64,000 bases of DNA from Karalla daura (GCA_029224185.1 CM055198.1:18400419-18464418), one strand, 5' to 3'; positions 37,201-49,959 are shown, counted from the first letter of the stretch. Translations and numbers: made by a program. The notes: generated by a model from the sequence alone, not told the origin.

Positions 37201-40200
37201 TCCTCTAGAGGCTGAACTCTCTATTAATAGCTTGGCAATGTAAGGAGGGAAGAATGAGACAGAGAAAAAGAGAGAAAAGAAAAAGAAAAGCTAGCACCAC
37301 ATGACTTCAGTTCTAAGACAGAGACGCGGGTGCCTGTTGCAGGGCAGGCAGCCATGCACAGTCTACACACCACAGATCCCACTATTACAAAGAGCTGAGC
37401 CTCATCCCACACCCTCAACCCCTAAAGGCAGTCTCTTCCATAGCACTCCTATTTTAACGAACCTGTGTGGGTTTAACAATGTTCACAATGGGGTTTAAAA
37501 TTCAGGCATTCCCTCCGGACATTGTGATTCACTGACAGCAACAGCTCAGCGTTGCATTTACTTAAAATTCAAGCTACAAGCTTAGATTTGTCTGTTTTTC
37601 AGTTATATAATACTCATAAAGAGCATTAAGAGAGAATAAAAATGAAGCATCCCTACATTATCGCCCTTCAAGAGGAAAACAGGCTTAATACTCTAAACCA
37701 AGAACTAATTGGCACCAATGCATATATTATTATTATTTAAACTTTTCTGGGTTTGTTTCTGGTGTGGCGGAAATGGGCACTTCATTAGGGCTTTATCTCA
37801 CAGAAGCAGACTTGGTATTTCTGTCCTAAGCTCATGTTTGCTTACAATAAAAGAAACCATTTAGTGAGTAAAGAGCTAGGGAGTGTGGAGTATGCTTATG
37901 AGGGCGCAGACGGTGGGAGACCAGGTCTCGAAGGTCAGCCCAGCTGGGGAGCAAACTCATTCAATCACTCAGACACAAGATTAAGATGGCCTGTATCTCC
38001 TTGAAATTAATTGTTTCCTTTTCCTTTCCTGAGGACAAAAAAAAAGAACGGGCAAAATACAAGTGGAAGGGTCGAGGAAGAGGGCACAGGGTTCATTTTT
38101 CTTCCACTTAATGTCATGAGGGATGCACTGCTAGGAGAGAGCAATGACAGCAACGAGGGTGCATCACCACAAGAAAAAGAGGAACAACTGGGGAATAAAG
38201 GACCATCTATCTGAGATTGTAATCACAGTATTGCACAGCTTGAGGCATTACTGAAAGCAAATCTATCATGATGAGATAGCCGGAAAATAATCCTGTACAC
38301 TGATTCGAAGTCTGTGATTGTGATACACATACAGAGTATGTTGCTGTTTTTGTATGTGTGTGTATGTGTACAGTATGTGTGTGATTGCCTCTATGTGTGG
38401 CTGGAACCCTGTATGTCTCTGTCTCTGCATGATAACAATTTAAACGCTGCTGCCATTAATCAGTGCCACAAATATTTGTCAAAGTGTGACTGAATACCGT
38501 TTTCACCACTGCTGCAGACTTTACCTCCATTTGTTGGCTTTTTATCTGTTTGGTTAGTGACTGTCACGCCTGCCTGCTCCCATTCTAACTCTTTATTGTC
38601 CATTAATTGATGCTTTTTATCTAGAACAACAATATTTTGGCCAGATCATCATGGAAATGGAGGATTTCTCACTGAGTCCCTTTGTTTTCTCACATCTCGA
38701 CAGTCTACTTGCATCTGTTTAACATACCTGTTACTTTCTATGATATTGGTACATTGAATAATTTGACACTTTTTAAGCAGATACTGTCTGTCTAACTATT
38801 ATATGCCCTATTCATTTTAAGAGTTGACTTAATGAGTCTCTAATAGGTCTCTTTGCCAACTTTGTAAACTGCGTAAACAATACAAGACAATACAAAATTC
38901 CCATGACTAAAAGTTTTTTAGAAAGATGCTGTTTGGTAGAACAAACAGCAATGAGAGTGTGCTTCTTAAAAAAAGGAAAAAATAACCTATTGTAATAACT
39001 GAAAAAAAACGTGAAATCAGGTTTCAAATTTTAAGTGTGCTTCTGGAAAACTGTTTTTTGATGTGTAGTTTGTCAGTCTAGACATGGAAAAAAAAAAAAA
39101 AATATGTAAAGATGTCCTGCCGGGCTGCGGGTCAAGTAGAGCAATGACAGTACGCTTTTATGTGTTCTCCACCTCGCTGATTACCTGTGATTGCGGGGAA
39201 ATTACTGTGTAAAGGCCGTGCCATCACAAACCCTTTCAGCAGTCCCGGCCCTACGTTTCATATCGCGTCTGATTCTGAAATGGGTTGTGAATTATGTGCT
39301 CGAATATGGAATGGGTGGCTGCTGAAAGAGTCCGGCCGACCATGAGAAAGGGTCAGAAAAGGGTGAAATGAAGCCAGAGAAAGAGAACAACAGCGTGTGT
39401 TAAGGAACGCTTCCAGTAATGGATGCAAATTACATCCCGCTAGCTGCAAAAATGTGGCATGAAAAGAAATTTGAAAATACAAAACAGCTTGTTAAAAGCA
39501 TGGCACAGTGCTAATGCATCTACACTTTTGTCTTACCTGCACATCTGCCACCTCACCTGTCCTTTGCTCAAGTGCATCATGTGATGTTTGCTGAAGTTCT
39601 AGGTTTATTTTGTTGTTGCTGCACTGCTGCCGTTTCTTATTAATGTCGGTCATGATTGCTTTTCTTCCCTCTCGACAATCTGTGCCCTGACTCCCACCAC
39701 TCATAACGGCTCACAACCTTACCCTGTTTATACTTCAAAACCTATTAGTCAGCCCAGAGTCACAAGAGGCCGACTCTCTCCCCACAGAAGACTGAAGCTG
39801 CTATCACAGGTTTATTTCACTGCTGCGCGGCTATGTTCAATGGTCTGCCTCTAAAACTCACACAGGCACATCACGTAGACTCACATATAATCACACACAC
39901 AAACACACATACACACAAAGTCCAGGTGGGGGAAGGATACGGAGCCGTAATGTATTACCCCCGTTGGCATGGCCTTTTCATGTGACCCGTTGTGGGCCTC
40001 TCATCGCCCACACTTCTTTCATGTGCTATGGCAATATTTCTGCACTGAATCGGTTGGATGCAACTATACATCAGCAGAAAGTTTGTGTTCTCAGGTGGAG
40101 TGTCCTCGAGGACGGAGAGGTAAACAGGTTCAGGGCTTGCTCCAGTGTCTCCCTCTCTTTGTTTCTCTGCTGTCATGTTGCAAAGGAGAGGGTGAGTCAA

Positions 40201-40926
40201 GATGGGAGAGGAGAGGAGGCCAGGAATAAAAGAGAAGGGTGAGGGGCACTGTTTGATGTGTTAGTACACAAGCACGCCTGATTAGGCAGAAGAACAACAG
40301 CACTTTGTGGCTCTGTCTTTCAGCTCCACTTTCCCAGTCAGTATCACTAACAAACTGTACAGTTACATGGCCTGCACTGCAGGAGTAGCGAGTAATTCTA
40401 AATATTTATTGAATCCCAAAATAAAGTTACCTTTTGCAAGGCAAGAAGGGGTTTGTCATGATCCTGTTACAGCACAAACGGTCAGACCTGAATTGATTAC
40501 CACATTTATTTCAATAAAGACAGGGGCACGCATATTTATTAATTGTCAGTCCAGCGAGATTGAACCTTGACCTGCAAGCCAGTGCAGTTCTCCAGTGTCT
40601 AGAGTCTTATTTTAGACAGTCGAGAGAGTGACCTCTGCTTTGGAAAAATATCGATCGCGTCTGTCCTTGTTTATAGTGTATAAATTCACTGCAAAATAAC
40701 ACAGGTACCAGAGGAGAGGGACTCCTGGCAACAGTCAAGAGGCAATAATGGAATATAGAGAGAATAAAGTGTTTTATAAGGAACTAAACTTTTGCGACTG
40801 TTGGAAAAGTGTTATTTGGCTGCTAGTTCTCTCACAAACTCTGCCCATCACACCTGCTGCCATCTTCACTTGCTAAATGTAAGTGTGCTCTCATCCTTGC
40901 TAGGGAAGTCTTTGAGAGCAAATATG
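34251..40926. other. Non-coding DNA, no gene recognised
   Basis: No exon, RNA gene or known transposon is recognised. Contents include a 14-base C run at 37166-37179, a GT-rich stretch at about 38340-38400 and A-runs at about 39087-39101. Repeat-free stretches at about 35880-36700 and 39130-39480 carry several homeobox-type ATTA/TAAT cores and could hold conserved non-coding elements. Confidence 0.5.
37166..37179. repeat. Poly(C) tract (14 C)
   Basis: Fourteen consecutive C bases inside a pyrimidine-rich stretch that starts at about 37060. Confidence 0.95.
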
Positions 40927-40930
40927 CATT

Positions 40931-40996
40931 GTATTTATGGCTCAATGGTAGGGTATCTGACTCCAGATTAGAAGGTATAAATCGTGTCAGGGTCAG
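40931..40996 (+). pseudogene. tRNA-Trp (CCA) pseudogene or tRNA-Trp-derived fragment
   Basis: ATGGCTCAATGGTAGGGT (40937-40954) is a good A box with D-arm. It is followed by a nearly intact anticodon arm, TCTGA-CTCCAGA-TTAGA (40956-40972), whose loop places anticodon CCA at 40963-40965 and whose stem pairs throughout with one G-U. AGGT follows, then AAATCGTGTCAGGGTCA (40979-40995), matching the 3' acceptor side of vertebrate tRNA-Trp with a few changes. About eight bases of the T arm are deleted, destroying the B box, and the 5' acceptor strand does not pair. It is therefore not a working tRNA gene. It could be a lone pseudogene or the head of a SINE whose body I do not recognise. Confidence 0.7.
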
Positions 40997-41189
40997 ACCT
41001 TTGTTGTGGTATTTTCTATTCTTCCATTTATTCTATACATTTGATCATAAGAGCTGGTTTTCTTTTCTTGCATGACAGCAAGTCAAATTTTACATCAGAA
41101 GCAGCAATAAGAGTGGTAGTAGCAGTCGACTGTTTGTATTCTCCTGCAGTTCAGTGTGATGCCTCTACATCAACATGGGTACTCTAGCA

Positions 41190-41212
41190 TCTATAGATCT
41201 ATAGATCTATAC
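41190..41212. repeat. Short 8-bp tandem repeat (CTATAGAT)n
   Basis: CTATAGATCTATAGATCTAT: about two and a half units of an eight-base, internally palindromic repeat. Confidence 0.9.
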
Positions 41213-41589
41213 ACCTCTCCTTCTGGTGGTCAAGTTCTATACATAGCCACCGCCAATATGCGTAACCTAATATTGCATCTATTTGTATCTTCTTGTTAAC
41301 ATGAACCTGAGCTCGCTCAGAGACAGTGAGAGGGCGACAGTATTTGCCAAGATCTGTCTCATCCGAGTCTTTTTTAAACCCCCCGTCTGTTGCCACAGCC
41401 GCCACATTTCATATCCGCCACCCACCAACCTTCCCACTGAGGGTCGTCTGGGCGTCCCTGAATTCAGGAGCGTACCCATTTCTCCTTCCCTATTTCTGCC
41501 GTCATTTTCCATGGCGGCCACGCGTTGCCTCCCGTAGCGTTATAGCCAGACTAGGAGTTGGCCGCCACATTGGCCATCTGGTCTCTTGC
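41213..41589. other. CpG-containing segment abutting the DNA transposon
   Basis: This is GC- and CpG-richer than its surroundings. On the minus strand it has a textbook Kozak start (GCCGCCATGG, ATG at about 41512-41514) opening a frame of roughly 77 codons down to 41279; the peptide has no motif I know. On the plus strand it contains GGCCGCCACATTGGCCATCT (41560-41579), next to the start of recognisable transposase sequence. It may be the terminal region of the transposon, a separate insertion, or a relic promoter. I cannot choose among these. Confidence 0.35.
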
Positions 41590-42340
41590 GTCCTACAGAG
41601 CGAGAGCCTCGTCAGGGTCAACCAGGTAGCCCAGTGGAGCCTGGCAATGTCAGCTGGTGGGGGAGCATTTTTATTTTTCCTTCAGCTACTTCACAATTGC
41701 AGTGTCTGGGGGTGTATTCTCCTCAGCGCCCAATGATATTTTTATGCAGTAACTTGTTAAATTCTGTCTATGAGAACCAGAATATTTGGTATCTTAGTTT
41801 TGTTGTAAAATGGCCCAACAGTCAACCATTACAGGAGACAATGTCCATGTGTTCCACAGCAGGCTGTGAATTCGGAGTGGCTGTTAAAGTATTTATCAAC
41901 AGACAATGTAGTTTGCTTGTACCAGCGCTGACCTGGTGGAATTACAAGCACGGCAACACCGTTGAGTTGTTGATCTGTGAAACTCCTCCAGGAGCTGTTC
42001 CTTTCATAACTCAGCCATGGTGAAGAAGGCTTATCGACAAACACGTATTGCTTGACTTGCAATCAGGGGATATTGTCTTTGCAGACAGGCGCTTTTGATG
42101 CTGTTGACACACTTGGCCTTTTACAAGATTTTCTTAAACAGGGGCCTTCACAGGAGGGAAATTGTTGTCAGAAATGTAGAGGACACCAAAGACCTTGCAA
42201 ATCTTTAAACCATGGTGGGGAGGTGTATCGTGTTTGCATGGTATGTTTCCTGGGACTGTAATTCACACTGATTATTTTGACAGATATTGCACTTGCAATA
42301 TGAGTCATGATTTTAGCAGGAACCTGTCATTTCCCATATT
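41590..42340 (+). pseudogene. Decayed DDE transposase (DDE_Tnp_4 type, ISL2EU-like)
   Basis: Several blocks of the eukaryotic DDE_Tnp_4 transposase family lie in the right order. FVVKWPNSQPLQETMSMC (about 41800-41853) is the family's KWP...TMP block. TWWNYKHGNTVELLI with PPGAVPFITQPW (about 41931-42020) matches the family's TWSNYK-HNTVKFLIGITPQGA-SFIS block. After an in-frame stop at 42021-42023, RRLIDKHVLLDLQ leads to SGDIVFADRRF (42063-42095), equal to PGDIVLADRGF with the second catalytic Asp. A one-base frameshift follows, then DAVDTLGL, AFTGGKLLSEM, another frame change, and VEDTKDLANL (up to about 42206). Position-for-position traces of the RIHVERVIG block follow, with its Arg now a stop codon and its catalytic Glu now Gly. 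The first catalytic Asp region is also lost. The gene is dead. The N-terminus, where related proteins carry DNA-binding modules, is not recognisable. Confidence 0.85.
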
Positions 42341-42429
42341 CTTAAAAATAATAAAAAATATATCAGTATGATTTTTACTGGGTAAAGTCAATGTAAGTAT
42401 ATTCCCCATATCAAGAACTTGGATATCTG

Positions 42430-42780
42430 AATTTACATATTGCACTTATTTTGCACTCTTCTAGACTGGTTCATCTCAACTCCAGAAAGCTGTTAATGAC
42501 AACTTCCTGATGACACTCAACTACAAAGTCGCAGTATTTTGCTTTGCAGACGTGCAACTGATAGCGCACTTGATAGTCGTTGTCACGGTAACGGGCCAGT
42601 GCCAGACTTTCACTCATCACATAGCTTGCTTTGAGTTCTTGTACAACCCTCCAGTGTCATGACTCTAGCTGTGAAGGGGCACTTGATCTTAGAAAACCCG
42701 AAACAAACCAGCAGCCAGTCCATCTGGGCAGCCTGCACTCGCTATTACATGTTTTTGGGGAGGGAAACTGTTGATGCCTT
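42430..42780 (-). pseudogene. Decayed YqaJ-type nuclease/recombinase ORF of the same transposon
   Basis: Read on the minus strand, from right to left: CPDGLAAGL (PDGL block at 42716-42730), KIKCPFTARVM (42658-42690), a degraded linker, YRDNDYQVRYQL and HVCKAKYCDFVV (42519-42554), then VVINSFLE. These are the conserved blocks of YqaJ-like exonucleases carried by some eukaryotic DNA transposons: PDGL, then the E-x-K of (V/L)EIKCP, then YY-QVQ-Q, then CDFVVW. They retain family order and spacing. The Glu of EIKCP is altered and frame changes and stops separate the blocks, so there is no active enzyme. It lies convergent to the transposase, with about 100-200 bases between the ORF ends. A two-gene element with DDE_Tnp_4 plus YqaJ is what I understand to be the ISL2EU group; that name is from memory. 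Confidence 0.85.
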
Positions 42781-45700
42781 TCCCCACCACGTTTTCTCCA
42801 TCTTTGCAACCATGTCACACGCTCCTTTAGTACTGCATCCAGACTAGTTAGGTCAAAGAGCCCTGAGCTCAAACAGAAAATAAATAAAGACGTAATTAAA
42901 CATTTTAGTCGCAAAACGACATGAAAAAGCGCACTGAACTTAAATTTGCAGTGAGTCATGACGACAGCAGAAAGTTTTCTCCCTGTGGCAGCGAACTGCA
43001 GTTAAGATAGAGTCCCAGCTCATCTGACAGAGCTGAATGTTTTTAATATCCCTTCCCAGTGCTGCACTGAAGAGTGTGGTTATGCTTGGTTTCCCTCTCC
43101 AGAGGAACTCTCCCCATCATCTTGTTTTGCAACACCTCTCTTTTTATCTGTTTAGAGAAGAGACACATTTTAAAAATAGAAAGCGTTGCCAGATGCAAAA
43201 ATAGACGTGTTTTTGCATGCTGATAATGCAATGTCACCTCGATGGAAGACTTCCCAACCCCTGTTAAAAACCTGCGTGTAAGTTGGGGAAAATGATAGGT
43301 TTGACATTTTTCCTCAGGTAGCGATGCAGAGCTGCCAGTTGGTATGAATGGGGGTTATTTAGTTGGCACTGTGACTCTTTCTCGCTAGATGACTCATAAT
43401 GAAGGGGCGTGCCTCCACTCTGCGTGATCACGTGTGAATTTGCATTCAACCACGTTTGAAGAAAGTGGTGTTCTTACAATTGCAGCACAGGTGGCACAGG
43501 GTTTCAAAGGTTCAGACTTTTAAGACTGATGTGAGAATCATGCTCTGATTGAGTTTAACGCTGCAGGCTGGCAGTTATGTGACTCCATGGATGCACACAA
43601 GGCGTGTTCGCCCATTCATTCTTACTTCATTCATCATTAAGCAGACTATGGAGGGATTTTTTTTGGGATGGGTTGGCAGGTTAGGTTAATTGTAGATTGT
43701 TTTCTTGATTAATTGCTGAGTTGTTGGGTCTATAAATGTTAAAAATTGTAAAAATTGTGTATCTGTGATTTACAAAGGCTAAAATAAAGGTCGCAAATAT
43801 CTTTCCATATTCCGTTTACTGTCGTAGAGGACTAAAGAGGCACCAGTAGAGCCCTGCCAGTGGGAACTACCAGTGGGAACAATTTGTTGTTGCAGCTCTC
43901 TCTCAGAGCAGGTATAAAGGCGTTACTGGGCATCCTCTGGTGTTTTACTCGGACCACTGGTTTTTCAAGAATATCCCAAGATGCAAGACAACTGTGCGGT
44001 TTTGGATTAATAGCTGTAAAACACAAGTGAATGTTATCAGGCTAATGTGAAAGTGAATCAAAACAAAAACTCGGTGCAGCAATTAGTGCTGTACTCAGTG
44101 AATTTCCTTGCAACTCCAACCACCAAGATGCCATTAAGTATACATTAGGGAAGTCTTTTAGATGGCAGTTAATGGTGCCACTCACTCTGCACTCTCTCTC
44201 ATGTCTCTAGTCTGGTGAGCCTGCACTGAAAAGACTTTGCCAGCAATAACCCAAGGCTCTTTCCACTCCAAAATGTCGTCCATCACTGCATATTTAGACA
44301 AATGATGAATATTGGAAGACATGAATTCAATATTTGAAAAGGTTGAGGCAATTTGCAACATACATGCCACATATCTCTTCTACATTAGTGTCAGAGGACG
44401 CGTCTCTCCGTCGCCTGCTGAATACCTGATGACTGACAAATTTGATGGAGACCTAAATGATGGACATGTTTATGTGCAGGTCAATCTGCTCTATGTACAT
44501 AACCAAAATTTATAAACCAATATTATACAGCAGAGTTGGCCTTTCTTATTAAAGCTGTCTCTCACGGGACATCAGAGAGTGTGAATTTTAAATGGCTATT
44601 ATCCTCATATTAAGCCCTGGTTTATGGCACTCATAGTGGAGTGCTTTCTGATTGCATTATTTCATTATTTTGCAGGGAGGCTTACATTTGCATGTGAGTA
44701 AACAGTCAAAACAAGTACCGACACGAGCAAGAAGTCAAAGCATCGAGACCTCATTTATCTGTCTCAACAACATGCCATTTGTAGAAGGGCCCACATGTGT
44801 ACACACAACTGCAAGATCAAACATGCACATGATTGCTCATATCCTCGTTCTGCCTGGGAAACACACGCAGGCAAACATGGGAAAATGACACACACACATT
44901 CAAATAGTCATCAGATCGTGCAAGGCCCACCTCTAGTTGTTTCACACAAAAACAGAACAGGCGACTGCAAAGAATTCTGACACTACACTGCAGATCTTTT
45001 TATGCCAAACATATGACGTTTAGTCAGTTATCATAGCTGTCAAAACAAGTGTTTCTCCTCTCTGCGAAGCGCAGTAGGTGATGGCATGGGAGACATGGCA
45101 GCTCTGCAAACCGAGGGTCACTCTATGTTCCTGCTGTTAACTTTCTATCTCACACATCCAAACCTCCACTCTAGCCTCTGCACACGCTCTGTACAGTGGT
45201 CCTGTGTGAACTGAGGCTGATCACAGACTGCCTCACTGTGGAGACATCCAGCCCTGGAGGCATGCCCTGGGGAGGAGAGGCCTCTGGATTTCATTGCAGA
45301 GCTCTGATTTCGCTCTGATGATTCGGCTCAGTATGCTCTGCCCCTGTCAGGGTGCGATTGGGAGCGTGCGTGCAGCTTTTAGTTAACATTAACATGCGGT
45401 TGGCAGCTGGTGTAGTTTGATGATATCTAATCGTTTTGAAAGCCTACCGTAAATGCACGGCCATGTCTGGGATGCCATTTGATTATCATTCAGAGTGGTG
45501 ATGCTACAGGCCTTCCCCAGAGCAGGATGGGATGGGGTTAATGACAGGAAACAAGCTCAAAAATGCCGTTCTTTATCATATCCCGGTGCCGAGCCCCTCT
45601 CACTGCATCCGGCATAATAGCACAGGTAGATTCATCTGGCACCAAAGGGAGCTTTTCAATGCTCAGAGCAAAGCTTCGGCACTCATTCGAGACCGTTATC

Positions 45701-48700
45701 ATTATGGTGCCAATTTCTTACTGTACCCGCCTTAACAACCTGTAACCCTGTGTTCATTTTTTCAGCCTCTCTCTTGGACAACCCTGTTACTACCTCATTA
45801 CCATACATCGATCGGAATAAAGGACTCGACTCGGTGGTGCTCTGAGCTGCACAGTCCCGCGACACCCACCCACTGCCTCATTAAACTTCTATTCATAATC
45901 CCTGTGGCCTTTAATTCTGAATTCATCGTCTTTGTGTTTTTTTTTTTTCTCCAAAAAAATACCTCCCATTATCAAACACTTGAACAAGGTAATGCGTAAA
46001 GCAAATGTGATTTCGAACTGCTGGCAGACGGATATAATAGGACCACTTATTTCGATGTAAGATGGGTGTTTATCGCTGTGAAAAGCTAAGGCTGAAACAT
46101 TCTGCAGCATCACAGATGACATGCTGACAGACTGCTCTGAATGAGGTCTATAGCGTCATTCTTTAGGGTTCTTATGCCTTGCTCCACTAATCATAGGCTT
46201 ATATGTCACTAAATGCACATTCTACAGTCAAGAAAATCCAACCGATCATGTATTCTTTATCTTTAATCACTGACATAGACTTTAATTCTGAGATTTTTAT
46301 TAATTCAAATTTTTTTTTGTCTTTTTCGAGACAATGGAAACCAACTGAAAATCACTGAAATCAGATGAGACAGAAACAAGATGTGCTGTATCTTTTTGAG
46401 GAAGCGTTATGATTATATGTATGGTCACCGTTGGGCACACACAGGCACACACACATTTTGGGTGATTGAGGTTACCTGGTCACTTTAGTTTTGAGGTTCT
46501 TGTTCATTTGTGCCCTGTTTCCCCCTGAGGATTGAGACAGTTCTTTTTTGCAGATTGCTAAAATAGGATTCAAATAACCAAGCTGTTACCCTGAACTTTC
46601 TGTACTTTCAAAGAAATTTCACATTACCAAGGACTCACCAACAAGCCTGAATCAAGCTGTGCATGATTGAAGTGCACAGCTTCAGTTATGAGCAGTGGAA
46701 CAGAATGCGTGCAAGTGAACTTCTGAATTCAAGATGCATCTGCGTTTGGTGCATAAATATTATCTTGATGATTGTCATTTCTGATGGAGGTGTGCATGTT
46801 TCCACTTAGTTCATCTGGGGATGAACATTACTCAGCTCAGAGAGTGGTAAGCATCTCGTGCACCGCACGTATGCTGTGAGCCGGTTAAGCCAAAGAAAAA
46901 ACAAAGCAACAAAGCAGAGCTTTTGGAAGCAAGATGATCAACTTGAAAGATGTGTTACATGTGCAAGTAAGTGAGCAAGAGAAGTAAGAAAAAAAAAACA
47001 GCTGCAGCCACAGTAGCTCAGCTATAGCTCGAGGTCTTCTCTGCTATAGAAGAGGAGCTTCTTTAGCCATCCGTATCTCTCTCTCTCTCTCTCTCTCTCT
47101 CTGCTCTCCACTCTGTATCTTCCTCTATTGTGCTCTCTGAGGATTCCTCTCATGTTTTCTGCACTGGCCTATTAGAGTGTACATCCAGCCAGTGCCATAT
47201 TAAAATCCCTACAACCCAGTGCTTGTGGACCCAGATAAAGATCCCTCTTTTTACTGAATAGTGTGATCCATCTCAGACAGCACACTGCATTAATATTCTC
47301 CCACAGATCAGAGACAAAAGAGCCCCAGACCCATGTGCTGTACTGACTGGTGTGTCATCTGTGCATCACCCAGAAAGAGAGAAGGACAGAGAGAGAGGGA
47401 GAGCGAGACGATGAGGCGGGGATACTCAAATATATGGTAACACCACATGAATTTTTCATCTGCCAGCAGCTGTTTTCATAACCTTTTCTCAGGGCAGCTA
47501 CAGTGGCTTCTGCAGTGCCAGAGAGCCACTGGCACGTCAGGCTTGGCAGCCATGGGAATCAGAGGCAGCGTAAAAAGGCAGAAGAGGTGGGGTTGTTTGG
47601 CTGTGGTGGCAGGTCAGCTGCAGGGGGACCAATGTGTCGCTCTCTTGGGTCTTTGGTTATGTTTGAGGAGACAACGGGCATGTGTGTTGTGGTGAATGGA
47701 TGTCCCTGGCAGGTTTCCCTCAAAGGGAGTCAGGCAAGAGACAGGATGCTTATCCCTGGAGAAACTGCCCAACCCTCTGTGCCAATTTGGGTCCTGCTGC
47801 TGGTGCATGATGGGAAAGAAAAATATCCCTCCCTCCCGTGTCCCTCCCCTGCGAAAAGCACCCTGACCTGAATACAGATTCAGACGAATAATACTTGCTC
47901 TGTAGACGAGGGCAGACACGACTTTTTGAGTATTCATCATCTAAACCGCCCCCCCTTCTTGCCCCTTCAAGGTGAGATTTTGGGGCGGGTGGACTGCGGC
48001 ATCACACTCAGGCTCGTGCATCAAGTGAGAAAGCATGAGAAAAGACAGGGTGAGCATTGCCAGTAGTGAGAAAAACAAGCAAATGTGACTGCGCAGTTGA
48101 GAGCTGCAGCCCCAGATTCACAATCATACTGGGAATCACAACACTTTTTAATAATTCAAGATGAATAGAGGAGAAAAAATTCTGCAGCAAGCAAGGAAGC
48201 CAAGGAAATGACAGGGAGGAAAAGAAGCCAACAACAGCCTCTGTGCATAATTTCCCAGTCTGGAGACGTACTATAGGGTTACGCTATGCATCAGTGTATG
48301 GAGATATGTTTTAGCAGAGAAAATCGCTGTGCAACTTGTTATTTATGACCTTGGCACACTCACACAGTCTCTAGCTACAGTCTACATAACCATGATGGCT
48401 TCATTACATGTGCAACCATGCTTAAAAACGAATTTCTGAAATGAACTTCCCAGCTTAAGAATTTCCTACCAATTTCACGTTGTCAACATGTCATCAAAAC
48501 AGTCTCTGTGTCTCTGCTGCCCAAACCTGGGGATGGGTTTCTAGTACCAAACAGAAAGTTTTTTTTTTTTTTCAATTCGTTGCGCCTGTACGGTTTCTCT
48601 GACAATACTTTCCTTTGAGCGCGGACTTAAACTCTAATTAATTTTGTCTCAAATTAATCTGGTTGTTCTACTTCTCCTGACTCTGGCCCAAACCACATCT

Positions 48701-49444
48701 CATTACGTTCTCCTGTTTTAAATTTCTTCACCACTGGCAACAAGGTAGTGAGCAAAAAAGAAAAGAAAAAGAAAAAAGAAAAATTGCCAATTAGTCGAAA
48801 CCCTTGCGATTTTGCCACTCTTACTAGCAATTCCAATAACCATTAATTATTCAGTTTGAGGTCGCGTGCACCGTTGTCCCTGCCAGGAGAGCTTGGAGGA
48901 GAGGAAGTGTTGCGGTGAGATTAAATCGTTTGTGTTGACGCTTTATTCTGAAATACCTCCGCTTAGCATGTCAGTTGTCCCCTTTTCCCTATGTCAGGTT
49001 ATTTCACGTCAGAAAGTGTGGTCTGGTGGAGCTGCGTAGGCTGCTCATTTGTCTACAGGTGGTGTTTGCATAAGGATGCCACATGCTGCTAGGAATTATA
49101 CTTTTCGGCGACCTTTGTTCCGTTCCTATTAATGTGCATTCAAAATGACACGGTGCCAGTCAGTCTCCTGCAGTGACGGCAGGCCAGACAGAACACACCT
49201 TGTCTCATCGTTCCTTTGTCTATCTCCTCTCGACAAAGCCTTGTTTGTTGTTGTGACTGGAGATCCTCGGGAGCTGTGAGTGTTTACTGGGCTGCAGGGG
49301 TTCAGCAGGCTGAGCTGCGGGGGTCACAGGACCGATGCTGGGAGGTCACGGCCTTTGTGTTCATACATAGTCTTCGGGGAACAACGCTTTCTTTTGCCCA
49401 GTGTAAGTCTAAACACGAGGGCTCCCTCCCTCTCTCTCACACAC

Positions 49445-49445
<1 letters not shown>
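42781..49445. other. Non-coding DNA, no gene recognised
   Basis: No recognised exon or RNA gene. It contains a (TC)n tract at 47076-47102, a purine-rich stretch at about 47375-47410 and a T-run at about 48560-48572. The 45360-46140 part is free of repeats. Frames at 47447-47940 on both strands overlap and have no motif. Confidence 0.5.
47076..47102. repeat. (TC)13 microsatellite
   Basis: Twenty-seven bases of perfect TC repeat. Confidence 0.97.

Positions 49446-49503
<58 letters not shown>
49446..49503. repeat. (AC)29 microsatellite
   Basis: Fifty-eight bases of perfect AC repeat, preceded by CTCTCTCTCACACACA with one irregular base. Confidence 0.98.
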
Positions 49504-49505
<2 letters not shown>

Positions 49506-49959
49506 CTTAGACATGTCTTATTAATCATAAGCCAAAGGCGAGGGAGAGAACTGAAATACACACAGCAGGACTTAGCTCGACTGCAGGCCGAGGCAGCAGA
49601 CCTGGCAGTGCCTCAGCACCGGTCCGGACAGATGTTGGATACTTGTTGCTTCTCCAAACTGGAGACTAATTTGCACAAATGTGGATGGACAAAATCCAGC
49701 TAGCTGCTCATCCCAAATGTTAAAAATGTTGTCACAATCAGATATTGAAGGACATGTGGACTTTGAAGTAAGTCTAATGATTTGTGGCACATTTGGTTTC
49801 ATTGTTAAGCTCCATTTCTAATCAATAGGGCTTCCAATATCTTTTTAAAGTAAAATTAGAATGATACATTGATGTATTGTCACTGACTGACTCAGAGACT
49901 GTGAGTGGAAATCACTCGTGAGAGAATCCAACAGATTTTTGATTTTCTAGCTTCAGCAT
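49504..49959. other. Non-coding DNA, no gene recognised
   Basis: Unique-looking sequence between the AC microsatellite and a LINE-like tail; nothing recognisable on either strand. Confidence 0.5.

Larger units (their letters stand above)
41590..42780. mobile_element. Fossil two-gene DNA transposon (ISL2EU-like), ends not located
   Basis: The element is defined by the plus-strand transposase remnant and the minus-strand YqaJ remnant facing it. Terminal inverted repeats and target duplication were not found by eye, so the limits given are those of recognisable protein homology. The true ends may lie up to several hundred bases outside, including the CpG-richer segment on the left. Confidence 0.75.
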
